64,000 bases of DNA from Halocafeteria seosinensis (Eukaryota > Sar > Bigyra > Bicosoecida). Below, piece by piece: positions 1 to 9,298 of the stretch. The stretch lies in NCBI GenBank assembly GCA_001687465.1, contig LVLI01000176.1, positions 62,001 through 126,000 of the forward strand. The letters are read 5' to 3'. The position numbers were made by a program, and so were the translations under genes. Numbering within the stretch: position 1 is the first letter of the stretch; each line of letters begins with the position of its first letter. Under the pieces are notes generated by a model, which worked only from the letters and a program-made list of their open reading frames with translations, had not been told where the DNA came from and searched no databases.

Positions 1-360
1 AAAGGGTTTGATATGCCAGTGGCAAGTGAATCATGTCCAAAGCACGGGTATGAGCACCATCTTACACGAAATTCAGTCATTTTAGGTCCACCGCGAACAG
101 TATTCGATCGATTTACAAGCTCCTTCAGCAGATGCTTCCGACGGGGTGAGTGCGTCAACGAACTCCCAACAAGCAAAACAAAAAAAGTATCTCTTGAACA
201 ATGGAGGGAAGTGGTGGCGAAGAGGTTGAAGTTGAGCTCAGGTCCTTATAACATAGACACTTGCTCCCGTTACAGGTTGACTACCACACCAGTATTTGTT
301 TGGGCAACAGCATGGGGACGGATGTGATGATGACTCTCAGTATGGTTGGCTAGGTTGTTC
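1..360. other. Upstream region of the VARP-like gene, no supported gene
   Basis: An open frame runs from an ATG at 13 to 327 on the plus strand, but its composition is not convincingly coding and I recognise nothing in it. It may be the end of an upstream gene cut by the window edge or the 5' leader of the next gene. A possible splice acceptor lies at 271-275. Confidence 0.3.
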
Positions 361-1973
361 ATGGAGGGGAGAAAGGGTCAAATAATGGACTGGGCGACAC
401 GATTAGAGATCAAATACGAGCGGACAGCTCCTCCATTAGAGAAGAAAGATGAAAGTTTATTCTACCATGTGCTGAAGCAACACCATCAGGACCTTCTCTA
501 CAATTGCGCTTATCACAAATGGACCTTATGTATCCCAGTTACGAGCGCGCTGCCGAGCGATCGAATCAGCCGAGCTGAAATAGGTACGTAGTGTTACCCT
601 GAAGTGGCACTTTTTCTATATGTGTGAACATCTTCGCTAATGACGTGAGTGCAGAGACGCATATCCTCAAGTACATCAAGCCCAATCATCTCGAATCCCT
701 CACAGGGGCGGCAATTCGCTCTTCGGACGATGCCCTATGGCTCCAACCTGAAAGTGCTCTGCCGGTTAACCAGTCACAGGCTGTGATTGATCCGGAAGAA
801 TTGGACGCTCAAGAAGTGCACGATGCTTCGTCAACTAGGAGCAGCTTTACCCTCAATTCAGAACCGGGTGACTCTACAGAAAGAGCTTCTTCTGATGTCA
901 GCGCTCTGCTAGCAGACTCTGACAAGGGGGCCCACGGTCAACTCATTTTGAGCCATAGGAAGATCAAGGTGATCCCAGGGCGAATACCTCTGTTACAGAG
1001 ATATACGCATAAGGTGAAAATGAAAGATGGTAGGACTTCCTCTTTTCCTGTCATACATATTGGAAGAGCTTTCCATGGGAAGATATACGCTGCCAGCGTG
1101 GGGGAAGAACTGACAGAGTCTGGTATTCGACTCTACATGGGAACGCTGGCATGCTCTCCAGAAACCCAACCAGTTTTTCTTACGTTGAAAAATTGGTCAG
1201 ATGAATTATGCAAACATTTGAGATATCATAATGTATGGGATCTGTTTACCCCGTTGGCGTTACTTATCGAGCGTCAGTGCTATAATGCGGTTCGGTGCTT
1301 GCTCGAGAGTGGGATTGTGCAAGAAATGACCGGGAGACAGCAGTCAATTCTACAGAAGATTTTCACACTCTGCAGACGTGAAACGAACCAATGGAGGCCT
1401 TCGATTGAAAGCATTCGCGAGCAACTAGTCCGGGTTTGTGGCAGTTATATCTTTGAACGGCTACATGACGAACTAATGCGACAAGTTACGGAAGCATTTC
1501 ATAGTGAGATTTCCTCGTTCAACAAGAAACTTGAGAAGATGGCTCAAAGCGTCACTCAGGACAGTATCGGAGTTGACAAGCATGTGAAAGGTGAATTTTT
1601 TTCTGTGTCGCTGGCTTTATCCAAAGTACATAGGGCAAAGACTCCACTGTCGAAACTGCAGTGCTTTAATGAGGCCCGGCAGCGACTATCAGAATGTTGC
1701 TACTACAATGCAATGAAAAATGGGTGTGACATGGACACGTTTGCCGTGGGGTCTGATCATATGATAAACCCGCTGGTATTCGTCTTGGTGAAGCATCATA
1801 AAGAGATACGATCCAGTTTACTGCTGGCTCAATTAATATTTATTGCAGACTTCCACAAATTCGCTGAGCGGACTCTTGAAAAAGCTTTTATGGACATTCA
1901 GGCTGCTATCTTGTATCTCCTTGAGAAAGTGAACAAAGTCTCCGATGAGAGTAAAGGCAAAACTGACGGCTGA
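361..1973 (+). CDS. VARP/ANKRD27-like VPS9-domain protein (Rab GEF)
   Basis: Two exons, 361-583 and 655-1973, joined by a 71-nt GT-AG intron that restores frame, give 513 residues. The N-terminal part (SLFYHVLKQHHQDLLYNC, then after the junction ETHILKYIKPNHLESLTG) follows the N-terminal domain of animal VARP. The C-terminal part, roughly residues 395-500 (TPLSKLQCF..., then MINPLVFVLVKHH), fits a VPS9 domain, which activates Rab5/Rab21 GTPases on endosomes. I chose the ATG at 361 because no in-frame coding signal precedes it. Animal VARP carries ankyrin repeats after VPS9; here translation stops right after VPS9, so they are absent unless a further exon was missed. The family assignment rests on recalled motif similarity; the VPS9 call is firmer than the VARP call. 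Confidence 0.72.
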
Positions 1974-2053
1974 TGGGGAACGAAGCAACATGTAACTATG
2001 TATGCGCCTGTATAGAGTAATCATGGGCGAGGCAAGTAGATGGATGCATTGCT

Positions 2054-4297
2054 TCACGATGACTTGAATGGTAGCTCCGGATGTTTGAACGATTGTCTCC
2101 ACCTCAGGTAATTCTTACTCATTTTCCATACGTAAAAGAACTCAGAAACCTCGGTGGCGGTTTTCGTCTTGATCTGGTGGAGACAGAGGACGCAATAGTT
2201 CGTTTTCGACAAGTTTCTCATGAAGGAAAAACTTACTAACGAGGCGATTCTCCCAAAGTCTTTACCGAACAAACATATAGCAGATTCGAATACGGCTATC
2301 TCATATGGTGCCCACTTGTCTGCCAAGCAAAAACTCCATCATGGATATATCATACTGCGCCAATTCAATGTGGCTGGACTCACCAATTACCATGGGTGGG
2401 CGCACTTGCGTACAAAGCATGCCTAAACAAGTCCTTCGCAAATATACAAACTGTGAGGAAGCATCGGACAGTAGTTCTTGCTGGAATTGCTAAGCCAGCG
2501 CATTTACAGACTCACTTCGTCATTAGCGACTGGTTTCTCCGTGTCAGGATAGTATGTTTTCCCCACAAAGTCTAGATACTCATCTATTCCTTCGAGTTGT
2601 TGGGCTGCCAGGTGCACATGTTGTTTCGTAAGGATGTTGGAGCGTTTCATAATAGACGACGTCACAGTAACTTACGCCTTGGCATTTCAAACTGGGGCTC
2701 AATTTGCAGGAGCCGGGGATCCTGTTCGTCGCTTGCTTCTTCCTCAGGTTCGTCACCCCGTTGCTCGGTCTCCTGGGTCTCGTCCGTCGCACTTTCAGAT
2801 TTCTTCTTCCGCTTTTCTGTGGAGCCAAAGAAAGATGTTCATATGTTAGTTCACAGAGAACAAGACAGCTTTTGAAACTTACTTCGCCCGTCTACCTTTG
2901 TATCCTTCTTTTTCGATGATGACTCTGGTTCCTCTTCATGCGCTGCCTGAAGTATCTGAGGGATCTCACGTTTTATTGAAGTTGTTGACGGAGGAACAGG
3001 AGGACCCATCCACATATTACGATTATGAGCCGGCCTCTCAGAAGCAAATAATACGGGCGAGCAAAATCTCTTGTCAGTGCCTACGAGGTCTCTGCAGCGT
3101 AGCATATGTATAACCAGCAGCCAGAGGGGTCTGAGAAGGGTACAGAATGTACCTTGTATGTCGCCTTCTAACTGGCCCAGAATAGTTTTCTTGATGAATT
3201 TTCAACATCTGACATCGTATATTTTCTATAGAGGCAATTCTGCAACAGGGCAAAGCAAAGTACATTTGTCCCAATGAGGCCGTCGGGCGGGTATTGGCTA
3301 CTTACGTGCTGGAAGGTTGGCGAGCAAGGATTCTGATGAATTCTAGCGTCTGTTCCCTTGAAGGGCCTGAAGCAGCAATAAACGAAAGCAGGAGTTCGTC
3401 TGTATCAGAGTAACACAACCAATGTGGCTACCTACTTTGCATATCAGAGAGATCATGCATCTGCTTTCTCTCAGTTCCAGCTTCTTTTTGCTCGTTGTCT
3501 GAGTCACTATCACTCCGCTGCCTAATCGCGTACATCGTCTTTGATGTAGTTCGATACGCCTCCCCTGAATGCGGCATATATTCTTTGTGAAAGAACTGGG
3601 GGCGGCCGTAACAGCCGTAACACTAACCTTCTTTCTTGCCCTTAGACGTTTTCCCCGGTCCCTTCCTCCTGCCGCCTTTCTTGGCTTTCGTTTTCTCATT
3701 TCCGTCACCACTTTTCGATTTCTTTGCTTGAGTCGAAGACTCCTCACCATTTTCGCTTGCTGATTTTGACGCGCTATCTCCCTCACGAGGTCTCTTCTTT
3801 GGCCTGCCTCCCTTGTTTTTCTTCGGCGGCGTCTCGGTTTCTCTATCCTCATTTTCTGCCTGCTTTGACTTGGTCCCTTTTTTCGTTCCCGGTTTAGGTC
3901 CTGGCTTCTTCCTTTTGGGTTGCTCTGTGGTGTCCTCAGCATCATTCGTTTCGGTCGCTTTCTTTTTGCCTTTGGTTTTAGGCGCCTCATCCACCGAAAT
4001 ATCCTCTCCACTGCTTAAGGTATCAGCGAAGACTGCACTAGCAGCTAGAATGGAAGCCTTGCGCTTTTCCCTGCCTCCTTTGTTTTTGTTGGACGGTTCC
4101 GGCTCTTCTGGGGCAGCCGCCTCATGTGTTTCCGTATTGTCTGCTCAGGTGCCAGAATTTGAAAAAAAAGACAGTGAAGGATGCTGTATCTCCTGTGTCA
4201 TGTATTGCCACCTACCTTCTTTCGTGGTGCTCTTCCGTCTCGAGCCTTTCTGTTCCCCCGCTGTCTCTGCAGCCTGTTTCCCTCTCCTACTGCTCAT
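2054..4297 (-). CDS. ELM2-SANT chromatin protein with AT-hook-like motifs
   Basis: A multi-exon minus-strand gene starting at the ATG complementary to 4295-4297 and ending at 2054. The N-terminal exons are rich in Lys, Pro and Gly, with AT-hook-like cores (KRKKPGPKPG and GGRPKKRP) around 3780-3930. A middle exon near 2690-2815 encodes an acidic stretch followed by an ELM2-like piece (LLQIEPQFEMPR), then EGIDEYLDFVGKTYYPDT. The last two exons give a SANT domain, KWAPYEIAVFESAICLFGKDF, spliced across a 63-nt intron (2174-2236) to KTATEVSEFFYVWKMS. ELM2-SANT proteins such as MIER and MTA recruit histone deacetylases to chromatin, so this is likely a nuclear corepressor subunit. Exon boundaries between 3060 and 4220 are approximate. 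I see no bromodomain or PHD finger. Confidence 0.7.
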
Positions 4298-4568
4298 TGT
4301 GAGGTCTGTAGCCGCGGAATGTCCCTCTGTAGAGTCCTATCTCAAAACACTACTTGAACTTTACCAACAATACAAACTATTGATTTAAACTGCCCTGGAT
4401 TGGGTTATCACGAACTAATCAAGCCAATTCAAATAATCACAAGTGTATTTGTTAACTTATCTGTCTATCTTATTGGTTTGATGTGGTGTAATTTCGATAG
4501 AACCTTTTGTTCAAAGTCGCATTCACTTGCATGTTTATATGACCTATGAGCTGATGAATACCTAGCAA

Positions 4569-6209
4569 ATGGAGCGCAATGAGCTCCTCAAAGCTGCTGA
4601 ATTCTTTGATAAAGCATCCTCATCATTGTCCTCCTCGTCTCATGAGGAAATTTGGGGACCCATTGTAAATACCCTCTTACATCATCGAGATGTACATATC
4701 AGCTATGCAGCAGCTAATTTCATTCGGAAGCATCATTCAGAGCTCTCTCAGGAAGGGAAAAATGCACTCTATCAGATGCTATGGAGGACTTTTCAAGTCA
4801 GTTTACGAGATATATTCTTCTCCATTACGCCGTCTACGCCAGAACAAGAAGCGCCACTATACAACACGTTTATGCACACTTGCAAGCTCTTGAGAAGCCT
4901 GTACAGCGCAGATCGAGCAATGGATCTTATCCAAGCCTTGGTACAAGACGAAGCGATCACTGCTTTGGCCGCCCAGTACGCCAACGATGACAACACCAAC
5001 CCGGCATTTGGTACCGCCAGTGCTTCATGTGATCCAGAATTGTTTAGCTTGTGCTTTTATGAGTTTTTGGACCTTGCAAAAACACTCTGGAAGCACTACA
5101 TGGAAAGCGATCTTCAACCACCGCAGGAACAGCCTCAGTGGTGCAGCTATTTGATGCAAACGGAAAGAGTCATACACGCCTTTGACATGTCCTTGTGGTT
5201 GGCAGGAAAGGAAGGCACAAGACACAAGTACCCGTCCTGGTTGCAAAGGAGGAAAGTGAAGTGGTACTCCCGTGTGGCCTCCATCACCACTCAACACGCT
5301 TCCGAGTTAATCCGCTTACAAGAGAGCGAACTCGAGCAGCTGCAATCAGTAAACTCGGTACCGCCTTTTAAGGTACTGATTTGTCGCTTGCTTGAAGCTT
5401 ATGCTGAGAATATCGCGTTATTCCTCAGTGATGATTCGTTCATGTCGGCTCTCAAACAAGAATCATACTTCTGCGGAAGTGCCCTGACATCAACTAGCCA
5501 GAATGTGCTAGAGACTGCAGACCGAGTTCTTATAAGAGCTACAGTGATTGCACTGTTGCGCATAGCAGATGCTTCCTTCACACTTAGATTGAAGCTGAAC
5601 AACAGCGATGGTGACCGGTTCGTTGACCTGGCTCGCATGGAGGAGGTCTTTCGAATTTCATCTTCTCGTGTAACGCAACAGCTCTCAACAACCGTTGGCG
5701 GCGGAGAAGAGGATTCCATTCTTGCAAGCCTGATCGACGTTCTCTCTGAAAACGACAAGGACATATTGTGCGCAGGATATTTGTATTTTAAACAATTCTT
5801 ACACGTAGACAAACTGCTGGAGCAAGGCGACAGGAAACATTCCATGTTTAACCTATCGCTTTATCCGGCACCAGTGGAGGTCATTATGCAAACTCTTGGC
5901 CTTTACGACTTTGATGAGTTCGCTATCCTGGAGATGATACTCAGTGGGGACCAGTGGATTCTTGAATGGCTGCTCGAAGCCCTGTCGGTGCTGCATCTGC
6001 AACTATCACAAATAGAGAATGCTACTCAGCGAAGTCGCTTCGTTTTTGGACTCGAGGGCCTTTGGTTGGCTGTTTCCAGCTTTCTACGGAGGTTTTCAGA
6101 GCTCCTCCACAGAAGAAGCGATCTATCTTCTGGGTATCTTGACATTCTCTCGCGAAAATTAACGAAGTTAATAGAAAATTACGAACATGTTGAGGAAAAA
6201 CTATTATGA
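4569..6209 (+). CDS. Helical protein resembling the Lines (LINS1) family
   Basis: A single uninterrupted frame of 546 residues from ATG 4569. It is all-helical in appearance, rich in Leu, with no signal peptide or membrane segment. The C-terminal third (residues about 380-490) has the order of motifs I associate with Lines C-terminal domains: an acidic helix EDSILASLIDVLSENDKD, then YPAPVEVIMQTLGLYDFDEF followed by ILEMILSGDQWILEWLL. This similarity is weak, and a generic ARM-like helical protein is the alternative. It ends 79 bp from the stop of the convergent lipB gene. No catalytic motif is visible. Confidence 0.5.
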   Translation: MERNELLKAAEFFDKASSSLSSSSHEEIWGPIVNTLLHHRDVHISYAAANFIRKHHSELSQEGKNALYQMLWRTFQVSLRDIFFSITPSTPEQEAPLYNTFMHTCKLLRSLYSADRAMDLIQALVQDEAITALAAQYANDDNTNPAFGTASASCDPELFSLCFYEFLDLAKTLWKHYMESDLQPPQEQPQWCSYLMQTERVIHAFDMSLWLAGKEGTRHKYPSWLQRRKVKWYSRVASITTQHASELIRLQESELEQLQSVNSVPPFKVLICRLLEAYAENIALFLSDDSFMSALKQESYFCGSALTSTSQNVLETADRVLIRATVIALLRIADASFTLRLKLNNSDGDRFVDLARMEEVFRISSSRVTQQLSTTVGGGEEDSILASLIDVLSENDKDILCAGYLYFKQFLHVDKLLEQGDRKHSMFNLSLYPAPVEVIMQTLGLYDFDEFAILEMILSGDQWILEWLLEALSVLHLQLSQIENATQRSRFVFGLEGLWLAVSSFLRRFSELLHRRSDLSSGYLDILSRKLTKLIENYEHVEEKLL

Positions 6210-6288
6210 AGCTCTCTCGTTCATCAACGAAACGTTGGCGACCCCCAAGGCCCGTACACAATGTGCTCTGTATGGCCACCTGCTCGTT

Positions 6289-7164
6289 CTAAGTTTGCAA
6301 CGCATTAATGTCACTGATCCCTGATTCCGCACTATCCTCCATGTTATCCTCCTTGGTATCTTTGAACACAAATCTGCACCCAAACTCATCCTGGAAGACC
6401 TTCATGACCGTATCCTGTACATTTCCAACAGTCAAGTTTTCCGTATTCTGATTATCCCTTTCAAGTAGGCTTCGCATGCTGCACACGGAGCGATCTTCGA
6501 TTCCACATGGTACTATGTAATCGAAATGAGACAAATCTGGATTGACGTTGATCGCGAACCCGTGCATCGTGTGCCACCTGTTCACATTGACTCCGATCTG
6601 GGCTACTTTAGATCCGTCTACCCACACTCCTGGTAGCCCTTTAATTCGAGAGGCTGTAAGGCCGTATTCTCCAAGTGTCTTGATAACGACGTTCTCTACG
6701 GTATCTACAAACCAGTGCAAGTCCTTCCTGAAATGGGAGAGATTTAATACAGGGTACACCGTTAGTTGTCCAGGACCGTGGTAGGTCACTTGGCCACCGC
6801 GCTCTGTGTGGAAGAGCTGGAATGGTTCAGGGACACATTCAGGGTCAAATTTCAGGTTTTTGCCCGTTTTGTCTCCCCTCCCCAAAGTGAACACTGGATT
6901 ATGTTCTGTGAACATGATGATGTCAGGGAACGTATGTGTGTGCTCTTTGCCAGGAGCTGTCGCATCAACGCGTTTCCTCAGCAGGTCCTTCTGCCATCTC
7001 CAAACAGGTTCATAAGGCGTCCGTCCTAGACGATAGGCATGGACAATCCGCTTTCTCTGTGAGACATTGTCCGGGTCTGTGTGCCATGTGGCTGAGCTGA
7101 AACAAGCTCTGTACCAGCACGGATGTGCTCTGACTCGAAGAGCCTTCGCTAATAACGAGAGCAT
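6289..7164 (-). CDS. lipB: Lipoyl(octanoyl) transferase LipB, mitochondrial
   Basis: Single exon, 291 residues from the ATG at 7164. The enzyme moves octanoyl from acyl-carrier protein to a lysine of lipoyl-domain proteins, the first step of lipoate assembly. Family signatures are clear: NPVFTLGRG, RGGQVTYHGPGQL (about residues 122-134), the lysine motif SKVAQIGV and the cysteine motif IVPCGI, which hold the catalytic Lys and Cys. The first about 28 residues (MLSLLAKALRVRAHPCWYR...) are basic, with no acidic residues, as in a mitochondrial presequence; this is why I prefer this ATG to any upstream non-ATG start. Length is normal for a eukaryotic LipB plus targeting peptide. A lysine-rich/acidic tail follows the conserved domain. 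Confidence 0.93.
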   Translation of the reverse strand: MLSLLAKALRVRAHPCWYRACFSSATWHTDPDNVSQRKRIVHAYRLGRTPYEPVWRWQKDLLRKRVDATAPGKEHTHTFPDIIMFTEHNPVFTLGRGDKTGKNLKFDPECVPEPFQLFHTERGGQVTYHGPGQLTVYPVLNLSHFRKDLHWFVDTVENVVIKTLGEYGLTASRIKGLPGVWVDGSKVAQIGVNVNRWHTMHGFAINVNPDLSHFDYIVPCGIEDRSVCSMRSLLERDNQNTENLTVGNVQDTVMKVFQDEFGCRFVFKDTKEDNMEDSAESGISDINALQT

Positions 7165-7689
7165 CGTCCACGCGATCACACCACGATTGTACTATTGACA
7201 CGAGTCCACAAAGAGGTGCTCGTTGAAAGTCTGAACAGCCACTTGTGATGTGATTCAAATAACGTGGAATAGTGTTCCATTGAGGCTAACAATGCATGAC
7301 ATCATTGACATGGCCAATTTGTGAAGATCAGCGTTAGGCCCAAGCGCAGAGTCTCTGCGGCAGAGACCAAAGTCAACTGAGTCGTGGCACACTTTGAAGT
7401 CAAGTTTCGTGTTAAAAAGTATGCTATAACACACAATAGAGACGACGGGAAACTTAGCATCCGAGACGATTACGCGAGTTTCCATGTCACGTGGCAAGTA
7501 TCCTGGAACTGTGAAGAGTTGCCGACGAAGCTGTTTCTATGATATTTCGTTATCGCACGCTTCGTGGCGTGACGGCCAAGGCGCTGTTGAGCTCTTCAAT
7601 GGTGATCTTGGTGTTCAAGACTAACCAGCCAATACCCATGTACGGTTGTACCACGTGCGGTACGCACTCAAGAGCTAACAAGCGAGAAC
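7165..7689. other. Intergenic region upstream of lipB
   Basis: No coding frame that I can support. The segment probably holds the lipB promoter and leader; I see no clear conserved element. Confidence 0.4.
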
Positions 7690-7697
7690 TCACTGAG

Positions 7698-7749
7698 AAC
7701 TGGAATCCTGGAGTAACTCCAGTTTGTACTCCCGGATTCCAGTTTGTAC
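7698..7749. repeat. Nested inverted and direct repeats
   Basis: Arms of 11 bp (7698-7708 and 7734-7744, aactggaatcc and its complement) enclose a perfect 15-nt palindrome at 7708-7722 (ctggagt, one base, actccag). The motif ccagtttgtac is repeated directly at 7720 and 7739. This could form a hairpin or be the relic of a small foldback element inserted into the decayed LRR region. Confidence 0.7.
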
Positions 7750-7859
7750 CACAAGAAGTGAAGCAGCAGACTTCAAGTACGGCGTATGTACGCATTGACC
7801 CATTGTAACGTTGCAAAGCCGCCACCACGAAAGTTCCGCTTGCAGGAGATAGCTGATCG

Positions 7860-8700
7860 CACCCATCAGTTTCCCCATCAGTGTCTATGGAGGACAAGTT
7901 TGTTGAATGCTGAAACGCTGCATCTGTAATCATGGATTGGTCGCAGCACACCATGCTAAGTTCCATCAAGTTGGTTACGAGCGAAAAGGCTGGTTACAGT
8001 AATCGATGTTCAGCTCCTTTAGTCCAGTAAGTTGCCGGAAAAGTTTATCGGAGATTTCTGGCTGGTTGCATTGCGCCATGCTTAGATTTGACAAGCTTGG
8101 CAACGCAACAAACGGGACGTTTGCCACTTTGGTGCCACAGACACGTAGGCTCAGGTACTTCAAGCTCGACAAATTGCGATAGCCTTCGCAGGCTATAGAA
8201 GGCTGGTCACATCCCGATATATCTAGTTCGCTCAAACTTGATAAAACCCGAAAAACCCCGGATCCGACAAACGATGGCATTTAGCTACGGTTAATTTGGT
8301 TAATCGCGTTAGATTTTGGAGTAATTCATGCATACTGAAGACGTTCAAGCTCACTAAGTTGCGCTAGCCGGACAACAAAACAACAACAACTTGCCATTTG
8401 CAATGAAGTAAGCTTTGACAATGCTTCGAATGCTTCAGCAATTTGGAAGGCTTGCTTGCTAAAGTTAACGTTTAAATCTCCCGAGTCAGGCGGACAACCA
8501 AAAATAACCTCGGTGAGCTGATTGCAAGATTCTTCAGCTTTACCAGATATTGAAAGGCTCGATCAGAAACGGTAGATTGATCACATCTGGACAGGTTGGT
8601 CTTTGTCAATTGGAATAAGTGCCGAAACGCGTTGTTGGTAATTGAAGATTGGTTGCATTCAAACGTATTCAGCTCCTGCAGCCTCGTTCAGTGGTGGAAC
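7860..8700 (-). pseudogene. Decayed leucine-rich-repeat gene
   Basis: Reading the minus strand from about 8690 to 7880 gives several LRR units of the pattern L..L.+..C.Q..I.D.AF..L..L. Examples are LQELNTFECNQSSITNNAF, NLSRCDQSTVSDRAFQYL, LSELDISGCDQPSIACEGY, LSNLSMAQCNQPEISDKLF and LKELNIDYCNQ. The units are about 24 residues each and lie in different frames separated by stops near 8280-8480 and 7970. No single start-to-stop frame covers them, so the gene looks broken. Cys-Asn/Asp-Gln LRRs of this sort occur in large families in some protists. It could alternatively be a spliced gene with many small exons. Confidence 0.6.
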
Positions 8701-9298
8701 CCTGTACTGTATGACTTCAGGAGAGCAATTGACCGTTCCATTTTTCTGCGTCCCCTGCGGTGAGACAGCAAGCTACCTTGAACTTTATTCGACTGTATTA
8801 ATTCATACACATGAACACGCTTTGCACAATGACTGAATGGTTACCACAATCTGACTACAAGCAGACATTCAATCGATAATTTTCCGACCAACCAATCACG
8901 TAACCCCGTTTGCAACTTGCTTGTACCACAGACTCGTTTCCCAAGCGGGATCATAGCATACTGAGGCTGCATAAGTGCCTGAGTGGACGATGCAAACAAA
9001 CTAGACCTACAAGACTAAGCACTGCATAGCACTGAATAGTATTCAAAATCAAAAGTGGAAGAAATGTTAGACGGGTTCACAAACAGGACGATTCGTCCTC
9101 TCCGTTCCATGCAATACACAGTTCATATGTGGTTCATGATAGGTTCCATGCTCGGTATTTTGCTATTTTCGGCTTGACTTGCGTTGGAGACAACAGTGGC
9201 ACCCAAAATAGCACATAAATCGGAGCAGAAAGGCATGCCTCCGGGATCATCACAACCTATTAACGCCGATATGGGATGAATCGTACAAGCGAGGGATA
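8701..9298. other. Intergenic region before the giant coiled-coil gene
   Basis: No supported gene. This should contain the promoter of the large ORF beginning at 9299. Short open frames on either strand show no recognisable motif. Confidence 0.4.

Noticed and set aside
13-327. 104-codon ORF at the left edge
   Set aside because: Codon use and composition are not convincing and a splice-acceptor-like site cuts through it; it cannot be judged without upstream sequence.
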